The notes beneath the pieces are model-generated. The model made no database searches, was not told the DNA's origin, and saw nothing but the letters and a program-made list of their open reading frames with translations. DNA of 6,768 nucleotides from Chthoniobacterales bacterium (GTDB taxonomy: Bacteria; Verrucomicrobiota; Verrucomicrobiia; Chthoniobacterales; UBA10450): NCBI GenBank assembly GCA_013695905.1, contig JACCZQ010000549.1:1-6768 (forward strand). The letters are read 5' to 3'. The translations under genes were made by a program, and so were the position numbers. Shown in pieces: positions 1-5,510 of the stretch (positions within the stretch are counted from its first letter, which is position 1; the number at the start of each line of letters is the position of its first letter).

Positions 1-28
1 GGTCCGAGCCTGCGCTTCACGGAGCAGA

Positions 29-121
29 GCACCGGAGGTGCGGCGGATTAGAGCCCGGAGTGCAGCGAGCGCGAAACTCCGGGGTCAGGTGCCGTGAAAG
101 TGCTCCAGCCCCGGAAGGGGC
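29..121 (+). repeat. Three-hairpin REP-like element, copy A
   Basis: A 93-nt element with three consecutive perfect hairpins. H1 is 29-33/37-41 (GCACC, loop GGA, GGTGC). H2 is 54-61/76-83 (CCCGGAGT with ACTCCGGG, 14-nt loop). H3 is 108-112/117-121 (GCCCC, loop GGAA, GGGGC). The linkers are 12 nt (H1-H2) and 24 nt (H2-H3). A second copy lies in inverted orientation at 184-275 with the same linker lengths and compensatory stem changes, so this is a structured element rather than random GC-rich sequence. It resembles REP/BIME-type or MITE-like intergenic repeats, and similar GC-rich hairpin repeats are common between genes in Planctomycetota and Verrucomicrobiota (general knowledge, not searched). 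Homology may extend a little outside these limits (about 24-124). Any open frame across it is most likely non-coding. Confidence 0.7.
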
Positions 122-183
122 GACGGACCGATGGGTGAGCGTGTCTCGCGTGCGGGTGAGATGGTGGTCGAGTGCGTGCTGTC

Positions 184-275
184 CCCCCCGCTGGGGGTTG
201 GGTTCTCCAACTTGGCGCAGACCCGGAGCTCTGCTGCGCGCCGCTCCGGGCTTCATTCCGTCGTGCCTCCGGCAC
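184..275 (-). repeat. Three-hairpin REP-like element, copy B (inverted)
   Basis: A minus-strand copy of the element at 29-121, 62 nt away. Read on the minus strand, H1 is 275-271/267-263 (GTGCC, loop GGA, GGCAC). H2 is 250-243/229-222 (CCCGGAGC with GCTCCGGG, 13-nt loop). H3 is 197-193/188-184 (CCCCC, loop AGCG, GGGGG). Linkers are again 12 and 24 nt. Relative to copy A, two pairs of H1, one of H2 and one of H3 are changed on both sides so that pairing is kept. The 24-nt linker is poorly conserved while the stems are kept. Head-to-head pairing of two copies is the arrangement usual for REP elements (BIMEs). Whether the functional form is RNA or a DNA hairpin cannot be told from the sequence. 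Confidence 0.68.
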
Positions 276-283
276 TTGTCGAG

Positions 284-780
284 AGCCGCTCGCCCAGGCG
301 AAACCCCGGCGTGCCGTGCCAGACCTGATCGAGGGAGTCAGAGATCGCCGTGGTGTCCCATCAGAACAGGGCTGCCAGAGCACTAGGAGCAATCCGAGCG
401 GCATTGAGCGCTCCGCGCGAGATGTCGTCGTCGGACAAGGTCCGCTCCACGCCAGGTTTAGCACGAAGCGGCTCGGGCAGCAGCGTCCGCACCCGAGGAC
501 GAACAACTCGTTAGGATAGACAAAAAACGAGAGCGGCGGCGTCTGGTGAATGAGGGCGCGATGATCCGCAAAAGATTTCTGAATCTGAATAGCGGGTTCG
601 CCGCATCCCATTCCTGGTGATGAAAACGGCAAATTTATCGATTGCGAACGCCTCCGGTGGCTCGCCCGTGGCAGGAGATATTCAGCGCCCGGTTTTCCTT
701 CCCAATTTCGGAACGCCGCGTCCCGCACTCGCTACAGCCGCCGAGCGGCGCCTGCTTTTCCTAAGGATGATAAACATCTC
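284..780. other. Non-coding stretch with no recognised gene
   Basis: About 500 bases between the inverted hairpin pair and the promoter of the small membrane protein. Long open frames cross it on both strands, but their products are rich in Arg, Pro and Ser, show no domain or family motif, and run straight through the hairpin repeats, so I read them as chance frames in GC-rich DNA. The part from about 520 to 700 is locally richer in A and T than the rest. A short hairpin at 737-741/745-749 (GCCGC, loop CGA, GCGGC) is followed seven bases later by TTTT (756-759); it could be a weak plus-strand terminator, but the stem is only 5 bp. I see no tRNA, rRNA, riboswitch or recognisable pseudogene. 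Confidence 0.55.
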
Positions 781-781
781 A

Positions 782-808
782 AGGACAACGGTTTAAATAC
801 ATTATAAT
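782..808 (+). promoter_or_regulatory. Probable sigma-70-type promoter for the small membrane protein
   Basis: A perfect TATAAT is at 803-808, within an AT-rich island (791-808) that stands out against the GC-rich surroundings. A -35-like AGGACA is at 782-787 (four of six matches to TTGACA) with a short 15-base spacer, so the -35 is weak. Transcription would start near 815 and give a leader of about 45 bases before the ATG at 861. There is no competing gene start upstream. Confidence 0.5.
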
Positions 809-860
809 CCGCTTGGCATGCGCTTTGCATATAGGATCACTCGTTAACCGAAAACTGCAT

Positions 861-1091
861 ATGAAAACAAACACTCACTCCCACTCCCCAAGCACCTACG
901 CGCTGCTCGTGAGTTCCGAAGAGAAGGAACGCGGCCTGTCCGAAACCCTGATTACGGCGCTGCTCATTGGCAGCGCGGTGTTCTCGATCTGGCACGCCGC
1001 GCTGCAGCCGGTGACGCCGCTCCCCGTCACCGCCGCCCGCTTCGGTCCTGCTTTCGCACAGTCCGCGGAAGTGCAGCAGCCGCGCGCCTAA
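861..1091 (+). CDS. Small single-pass membrane protein, unknown function
   Basis: Encodes 76 residues. I do not recognise a named family. An N-terminal hydrophilic part (residues 1-26) contains a charged stretch EEKERG (20-25). A predicted membrane segment follows at about 27-48 (LSETLITALLIGSAVFSIWH), then a Pro/Ala-rich tail of about 28 residues. It has no signal-peptidase site in the usual place and no catalytic motif. ATG 861 is preferred over the in-frame TTG at 813, because 813 lies only five bases after the -10 box and would add a poorly composed N-terminus. No clear Shine-Dalgarno sequence precedes 861. The gene is upstream of and co-directional with the permease at 1259, separated by 167 bases holding a stem-loop and a tandem repeat. 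It may be an accessory small membrane protein, but that is only positional inference. Confidence 0.6.
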   Translation: MKTNTHSHSPSTYALLVSSEEKERGLSETLITALLIGSAVFSIWHAALQPVTPLPVTAARFGPAFAQSAEVQQPRA

Positions 1092-1105
1092 CGACTGCAT
1101 TGCTT

Positions 1106-1141
1106 CCGGGCTCGCGCCAGCGTGGAGCTGGCCCAGCCCGG
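1106..1141 (+). terminator. Strong stem-loop after the small gene; possible terminator or leader structure
   Basis: The outer stem is CCGGGCT (1106-1112) with AGCCCGG (1135-1141), 7 bp. The inner stem is GCCAGC (1116-1121) with GCTGGC (1127-1132), 6 bp, with loop GTGGA and a small CGC/CC internal loop. It begins 15 bases after the stop codon at 1091. No T-run follows, so a classical intrinsic terminator is not shown. It could equally act as an mRNA-stabilising 3' structure or as part of the permease leader. Confidence 0.4.
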
Positions 1142-1172
1142 GCGGTGCAGCACGCAGCGCCGCAGCCCCTTT

Positions 1173-1255
1173 CAACCTCAACCTCCACCTCCACCTCCCA
1201 ACTCCCAACTCCCAACTCCCAACTCCCAACTCCCAACTCCCAACTCCCAACTCCC
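1173..1255 (+). repeat. Hexamer then CTCCCAA heptamer tandem repeat abutting the permease start
   Basis: Four hexamers (CAACCT, CAACCT, CCACCT, CCACCT) occupy 1173-1196. They run into eight perfect CTCCCAA heptamers plus a partial CTCCC at 1195-1255, 8.7 copies in 61 bases. The array ends three bases (TTC) before the ATG at 1259, so it occupies the place where a ribosome binding site would be and supplies no purine-rich Shine-Dalgarno sequence. Perfect identity of the units implies recent expansion or homogenisation by slippage. Heptameric short tandem repeats are known from filamentous cyanobacteria and occur between genes in several other phyla. Being out of register with 3, unit gain or loss would shift the frame of any product begun upstream of it. 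Confidence 0.9.
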
Positions 1256-1258
1256 TTC

Positions 1259-3751
1259 ATGTTCTTCCAATCATTTCTCCAAGATATCCGGGTCGGTCTG
1301 CGCGTGCTGTTCAAGGAGAAGACGTTCTGCGTCCTGGCTGTTCTCGTGCTCGCGCTCGGCATCTGCGGCGTGACGACGCAATTCGCGGTGGTGAATGCCT
1401 TCGTCCTCCGCGGTTTCTCATTTCCAGAGGCGGATCGCCTGGTAAGCATCGGCCTGGTCGATCCACAGGCGGACGCGAATCAGAACAACAATGGCGCGGG
1501 TTTTATTCCGACGGCGCAAGATTACGAAGACCTGCGCGCGACGCAGCAGTCGCTCTCCATGATGGTCGGCTACCTGAGCGGATCGACGATCAACGTTACC
1601 TACAACAACACTCCACAGCGTTACACCGGCGCGTATGTGACGGAGGATTTTCTTCGCATCATCGGCGTGTCGCCCGTGCTGGGGCGCGATTTCACGGCCG
1701 AAGATAACAAGCCCGGCGCCGAGAAAGTGGCGCTGCTCAGCCATGATATCTGGCAGCGTGATTTCGGTGGGAACGCGAACATCGTCGGCCAGGCGATCCG
1801 CATCAATGGCAAGTCCGCGACAATCATCGGCGTGATGCCGGCGGGCTTCAAATTCCCGGGGAACGAGCAGCTCTGGGTTCCCTACTACAACGAATTCCCA
1901 CTCCGCCTGCGCGAAGATCGAAGCGCCACCGGCCTCCAGGTCATCGGCCGCCTGAAACCCGGCGTCACGATGGACCAGGCGAACCTCGAATACGTAGAAC
2001 TGGCGCGCCGCCTCTCGAAAGAATATCCGAAGACCAACGGACAGCTCACCTCCGCCAAGGTGCAGCCGCTCCTGAATGCCTTCACCGGCCCACAGCTGCG
2101 CCAGACGATCTACGCCATGCTTGGCGCCGTCGTGGTGGTGCTGCTCATCGCCTGCGTCAATGTGATGAACATGCAGTTCGGCCGCGCGGCGTTGCGGGCG
2201 AAGGAACTCGCGATCCGCGGTGCGCTCGGTGCGACGCGGTGGCGGATCGTACGGCAGATGCTGACGGAGAGCCTGCTCGTCGCTTCGTTAGGCGCGGTCT
2301 TTGGCATTCTGTTGGCGCACTGGGCGCTCGGTTTGCTGGTGCGCGCCACCGAAGCACTGCCGAATCCGCTGCCCTCCTGGGTTAGCTTTAGCATCGATGG
2401 GCCGGTGCTGGCGTTTACGGTCGGGATCACCTTGCTCGCGACGCTGGCCTCCGGGTTGATCCCGGCGCTGCTCAGCTCGCGCGCCAATCCGGCGGAAGTC
2501 ATGAAGGAAGGCGGGCGCGGCAACAGCAGCCGTCTCGTCAATGCATTGACTCGCGTGCTGGTGATCGCGCAGATCGCCTTGAGTGCGGCGCTGCTGATCG
2601 CCGCCACCTTCCAGGTGAAGTCGATCCGCAACCAGACCACGCTGGATTACGGCTACGACGAAGAGGCAGTGTATAGCGCGCGCATGGGCTTGTTCGAGGG
2701 CGACTACCCGACTTCGGAAGCGCGGCAGCAATTCTTCCTGCGCGCGGTGCGGGAGCTCCGCTCGAGCCCAGAATTCAGCGGCGCGGCGATGACCGCCCGT
2801 TTCCGGATGACCTTTGGAAACTTCGGCCGCTATGAAGTGGACGGGAAGACGTACGTCACCGATCGCGACCGGCCGCTGGGGAATTCCGAGGCAGTGTCCG
2901 ACGGCTATTTCGACCTGCTCGGATTGAAGATCATCGAAGGCCGCGACTTCACGCTTGATGACAACGACGCGCGGCAGCCGGTGGCGATCGTCAACACCAG
3001 CTTCGCGCGGAAGTATTGGGGCAACGAGAGCCCGATCGGGCGGCGCATTCGGCAGTTCAATCCGGCACAGCCAGAGGAGTGGCGCACGATCGTCGGCGTG
3101 GTGCCGGACACGCTGATGCAGGGGCCGTTCAATACCCAGGCAGACAGCGCCGGCTTCTACATCCCGCTGCTCGGCGTGCCGCCGGCGCCGCAGTTTGTCA
3201 CGGTGGTGGTGCGGCCACGGCCCGGCCAACGTGCGGAAACGCTCGGGCCGGCGCTTGGGCGGGCCGTCGCTCGGATCGATGCGAACCTGCCGGTCTACTT
3301 TGGCGGAACCCCGGAACGTCTGCACGACGAGATTCTCGGGATCAACCGGATCACGGCGAACCTGTTCACCATCTTCGGAATTGCGGCGCTGGTGCTGTCG
3401 GCGGTCGGTCTCTACGGCGTGATGAGCTTCTCCGTGAATCAGCGGACGCAGGAATTCGGCATTCGCATGGCGCTGGGCGCGAACACGGCTCGCATCATGC
3501 GCCTGGTCCTGCAGCAGGGGGCGCTGCAGCTGGCGATCGGCCTGACACTCGGCATCGGCACGGCGGCGCTGTTACTCGGCGTTTTGGGCCGCGATGCGCT
3601 CCGTGATTTTCTTTTCAAGGTGAACACGCTTGATCCGTTGACCTACGGCGCCGTCGCGGCGCTGCTCACCGTGGTGGCGGCGGCTTCGTGCTTCATCCCG
3701 GCACGACGGGCCACGCGGGTGAATCCCATCGTCGCTCTGCGCGCGGAGTGA
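1259..3751 (+). CDS. ADOP-type duplicated MacB/FtsX permease without ATPase
   Basis: An 830-residue membrane protein of the family known as acidobacterial duplicated orphan permease, related to MacB and LolC/E permeases. The fold is duplicated. TM1 is at about 24-45, a periplasmic MacB core domain at about 50-275, and an FtsX domain at about 283-405 with three membrane segments (285-305, 338-362, 381-405). TM5 is at about 432-450, a second periplasmic domain at about 455-695, and a second FtsX domain at about 703-825 (703-725, 752-775, 796-814). The signature cytoplasmic motifs are [19 protein letters not shown] (315-333) and [17 protein letters not shown] (731-747), and the C-terminus [16 protein letters not shown] is typical. 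ATG 1259 gives the usual family N-terminus ([16 protein letters not shown]). In-frame starts further upstream would translate the tandem repeat. There is no Walker motif and no ATPase gene in the window, so any ATPase partner is encoded elsewhere. The substrate is unknown; MacB relatives export or mechanically transmit rather than import. Confidence 0.93.
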   Translation: MFFQSFLQDIRVGLRVLFKEKTFCVLAVLVLALGICGVTTQFAVVNAFVLRGFSFPEADRLVSIGLVDPQADANQNNNGAGFIPTAQDYEDLRATQQSLSMMVGYLSGSTINVTYNNTPQRYTGAYVTEDFLRIIGVSPVLGRDFTAEDNKPGAEKVALLSHDIWQRDFGGNANIVGQAIRINGKSATIIGVMPAGFKFPGNEQLWVPYYNEFPLRLREDRSATGLQVIGRLKPGVTMDQANLEYVELARRLSKEYPKTNGQLTSAKVQPLLNAFTGPQLRQTIYAMLGAVVVVLLIACVNVMNMQFGRAALRAKELAIRGALGATRWRIVRQMLTESLLVASLGAVFGILLAHWALGLLVRATEALPNPLPSWVSFSIDGPVLAFTVGITLLATLASGLIPALLSSRANPAEVMKEGGRGNSSRLVNALTRVLVIAQIALSAALLIAATFQVKSIRNQTTLDYGYDEEAVYSARMGLFEGDYPTSEARQQFFLRAVRELRSSPEFSGAAMTARFRMTFGNFGRYEVDGKTYVTDRDRPLGNSEAVSDGYFDLLGLKIIEGRDFTLDDNDARQPVAIVNTSFARKYWGNESPIGRRIRQFNPAQPEEWRTIVGVVPDTLMQGPFNTQADSAGFYIPLLGVPPAPQFVTVVVRPRPGQRAETLGPALGRAVARIDANLPVYFGGTPERLHDEILGINRITANLFTIFGIAALVLSAVGLYGVMSFSVNQRTQEFGIRMALGANTARIMRLVLQQGALQLAIGLTLGIGTAALLLGVLGRDALRDFLFKVNTLDPLTYGAVAALLTVVAAASCFIPARRATRVNPIVALRAE

Positions 3752-3760
3752 TTTTCTCCC

Positions 3761-4516
3761 TCAGGAGCGGTGGCGTGGCGGGAACAACCGCCCGCCACCG
3801 CGAAGGGTGGCGGCGCGATACTGCAGCGCCGTGGAGAGGCAGCCGAAGCCGTAGCGGACGCTGCGCCTGAAATTGATCGACGATGCTTCGGGCATGTAAC
3901 GCGCCGGGCACGTAATCTCCCCGATGGGACACCCGAGCCAGATGATCTGCGCCAGGATTTGGTTATCGAAAACGAAGTCGTCGGAGTTTTGCTCGAACGG
4001 CAGCTGCTCCAGCAGACTGCGCGAAAACGTGCGGTAGCCAGTGTGATACTCCGAGAGCTTTGCACCGAGGAGAAGATTCTCGGCGAGCGTGAGCACGCGG
4101 TTTGCGAAGTATTTCCAAGCAGGCATGCCGCCCTGCAGAGCTGCACCTCCCAGGATGCGGGAGCCGAGGACGCAGGGATAGAGACCACTCGCGACCATCG
4201 AGGCCATCGCCGGAATGAGGGCGGGCGTGTATTGATAATCCGGGTGGATCATGATGACGATGTCCGCGCCGGCCGCGAGCGCGAGGCGGTAGCAGGTTTT
4301 CTGGTTGCCACCGTAGCCACGGTTGAGCGGGTGCACTTCCACCTGCACGCGGTCGAGGGTGCGGGCGATCGCCACCGTCTCGTCGTGGCTGGCATCGTCC
4401 ACCACGATGACGGAATCGACGATCTGCTGCGCCATCACTTCATCGTAGGTGCGCTGCAGGGTGGGAGCGGCGTTATACGCCGGCATTACCACGACAACTT
4501 TCTGTCCGTTTAACAT
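3761..4516 (-). CDS. Glycosyltransferase family 2, soluble
   Basis: A 251-residue GT-A fold enzyme expected to transfer a sugar from a nucleotide-sugar donor, probably in cell-surface glycan or lipid-linked sugar synthesis. The N-terminal nucleotide-binding part shows VVVVMPAYNAAPTL (7-20) and VIVVDDASHDET (36-47). NRGYGGNQKTCYRLAL (65-80) and the strand ending in HPDYQY (91-96) follow, then LGSR (117-120) and SEYHTGYRTFSR (155-166). No membrane helices are evident, so it is cytosolic or peripheral, unlike DPM1- or GtrB-type relatives with C-terminal helices. At the usual DxD site it has HPDYQY, keeping one Asp. The donor and acceptor cannot be named. The ATG at 4516 starts just before the first beta strand, as expected, six bases after the stop of the zinc-ribbon gene, so the two are probably co-transcribed. 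Its 3' end converges on the permease with a 9-base gap, and its last residues (239-250) are encoded by a stem-loop. Confidence 0.88.
   Translation of the reverse strand: MLNGQKVVVVMPAYNAAPTLQRTYDEVMAQQIVDSVIVVDDASHDETVAIARTLDRVQVEVHPLNRGYGGNQKTCYRLALAAGADIVIMIHPDYQYTPALIPAMASMVASGLYPCVLGSRILGGAALQGGMPAWKYFANRVLTLAENLLLGAKLSEYHTGYRTFSRSLLEQLPFEQNSDDFVFDNQILAQIIWLGCPIGEITCPARYMPEASSINFRRSVRYGFGCLSTALQYRAATLRGGGRLFPPRHRS
3767..3801. terminator. Stem-loop at convergent gene ends, possible bidirectional terminator
   Basis: The stem has 14 bp with one bulged T (3776). Its parts are 3767-3775 (GCGGTGGCG) with 3793-3801 (CGCCACCGC) and 3777-3781 (GGCGG) with 3788-3792 (CCGCC); the loop is GAACAA (3782-3787). 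It starts 15 bases after the permease stop and lies inside the last codons of the glycosyltransferase. Neither strand has a T-run after it, so it may be a U-tract-independent terminator or an mRNA 3' stabiliser. Confidence 0.42.
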
Positions 4517-4522
4517 CGACGC

Positions 4523-4819
4523 TCAGCGTAGCAGCACGAAGAGCAGCATCGCGAGGAGAAGCAGCGCCGCAGTGATCAGCCAGAGCGGACTCAGCGCCGG
4601 TTTCTTCGTCGGCGTTCCGAATTCCTCGCTGACAAACTGCTCGTAATCGAACTGCTCCTCGCCGAGATCGACGCCGTCATAAGTCGCCGCGTCGTCCCGC
4701 CAGCCGGAGTTGTGATCGGCGCCGCAAGCGCGGCAGGCGAAGGCGTTGCGCGGCACATCGTCGCCACAGACGGGGCAGATTTCCGGTGCTGCTGGTCTCG
4801 ACGATTTCTTCCGCGCCAT
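4523..4819 (-). CDS. Zinc-ribbon protein with C-terminal membrane anchor
   Basis: A 98-residue protein. A basic N-terminus (MARKKSSR) is followed by a four-cysteine zinc ribbon, CPVCG (15-19) and CRACG (29-33), with Cys15, Cys18, Cys29 and Cys32 as likely zinc ligands. An acidic linker (about 41-68) includes DLGEEQFDYEQFVSEEFG. A single hydrophobic helix (about 78-97) ends at a terminal Arg, so the protein is tail-anchored with the zinc ribbon most likely in the cytoplasm. I associate this layout (zinc ribbon, acidic FDYE..FG linker, C-terminal helix) with small hypothetical proteins of Verrucomicrobiota; the function is unknown, and binding of a protein partner or nucleic acid are both possible. 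It lies 58 bases after the response regulator and six bases before the glycosyltransferase, all on the same strand. No strong Shine-Dalgarno sequence is visible. Confidence 0.8.
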   Translation of the reverse strand: MARKKSSRPAAPEICPVCGDDVPRNAFACRACGADHNSGWRDDAATYDGVDLGEEQFDYEQFVSEEFGTPTKKPALSPLWLITAALLLLAMLLFVLLR

Positions 4820-4862
4820 CGCGTGATCCGCGCCGTTCAGCGCTACGCCGGCAAACTTGCGT

Positions 4863-4877
4863 CGCGGTTTCGCCGCG
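4863..4877 (-). other. Short hairpin directly after the response regulator stop
   Basis: CGCGG (4863-4867) pairs with CCGCG (4873-4877) around the five-base loop 4868-4872, immediately next to the TGA of the response regulator. The stem is only 5 bp and just a TTT follows a few bases later on the minus strand, so read-through into the zinc-ribbon gene is likely. It may be a weak attenuator or a chance structure. Confidence 0.25.
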
Positions 4878-5510
4878 TCACAATTTCACAATCTTGTGCC
4901 GCACCGCGTAGCGCACGAGATCGGCAAACGCATCCAGCTGCAGCTTCCGCATGACTGCGGCGCGATGCACCTCGACCGTCCGGGTGCTGATCTCCAGCAG
5001 GGTGGCGGTTTCCTGGTTGCTCTTGCCTTCGCAGAGCAGTCGCACGATTTCGCGTTCGCGCGCAGTAAGCTCCTGCGTTTTTTCGGCGCGGAATTGCGCG
5101 GCGAGGAGGATCTCCGCCACTTCCGGCGTGAGATATGGTTTGCGTCGCCCGAGTGCTTCGATCGCGCTAGTGAGTTGCGCGCGGTCATCGGTCTTGCGGA
5201 TAAAGCTTTTCGCGCCCGCTTCAAACGCTCCGTAGATGAGGTTCGGGTCGTCGTCACCGGTGTAGATCAGCACCTGCACGGCGGGTGACGTTTTCGTGAG
5301 TTCCGCGGCAATGGCGAGGCCGTTGGCGCCGGGCATGGCGAGGTCGAGGATCAGCACATCGGGCTTCTGCTCGAGCACCATCTGCACCACCTGCGTTCCG
5401 TCCGCCGCTTCACCGGACACCTCCCAATCCGGCCGGCTTTCCACCAGCCGCCGCAGACCCGCGCGAAGCAGTTCGTGGTCGTCGGCAATGAAGATTCTCA
5501 CTTTGTTCAT
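4878..5510 (-). CDS. NarL/FixJ-type response regulator
   Basis: A 210-residue two-component transcription regulator. The receiver domain (about 3-120) has the acidic pair Asp10-Asp11 (IADDHE), phosphoacceptor Asp56 in LILDLAMPG, Thr84 in LIYTGDDD and Lys106 in FIRKTDD, so all key residues for phosphorylation are present. A linker leads to a LuxR-type helix-turn-helix (about 147-205) containing LTAREREIVRLLCEGKSN and STRTVEVHRAAVMRKL, with the recognition helix at about 176-190. The size is normal for the family. ATG 5510 is chosen because it gives the canonical start (MNKVRIFIADDHE) and overlaps the kinase stop as ATGA, implying translational coupling. An upstream in-frame start at 5588 would add 26 residues of unrelated composition. 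The cognate kinase is almost certainly the preceding gene. The target promoters are unknown. Confidence 0.93.
   Translation of the reverse strand: MNKVRIFIADDHELLRAGLRRLVESRPDWEVSGEAADGTQVVQMVLEQKPDVLILDLAMPGANGLAIAAELTKTSPAVQVLIYTGDDDPNLIYGAFEAGAKSFIRKTDDRAQLTSAIEALGRRKPYLTPEVAEILLAAQFRAEKTQELTAREREIVRLLCEGKSNQETATLLEISTRTVEVHRAAVMRKLQLDAFADLVRYAVRHKIVKL

Noticed and set aside
561..620. Possible 19-residue small ORF
   Set aside because: It is very short, with no clear ribosome binding site and no detectable composition signal; chance is sufficient.
48..728. Long minus-strand open frame (226 codons) over the left intergenic region
   Set aside because: It runs through both hairpin repeats, its product is low-complexity Arg/Pro/Ser-rich with no motif, and it has no credible start context.
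1173..1255. CRISPR-like array
   Set aside because: The units are contiguous 6- and 7-base tandem repeats without spacers, so this is a microsatellite-type array.
1100..1258. N-terminal extension of the permease from TTG 1100
   Set aside because: It would translate the stem-loop and tandem repeat into low-complexity peptide; ATG 1259 gives the family-typical N-terminus.
2288..3325. 345-codon minus-strand frame inside the permease gene
   Set aside because: It is antisense to a clearly conserved permease domain, and its Arg/His-rich composition is typical of shadow frames in GC-rich genes.
3770..4513. 247-codon plus-strand frame opposite the glycosyltransferase
   Set aside because: The minus-strand frame carries recognisable GT2 motifs throughout; the plus-strand product has none.
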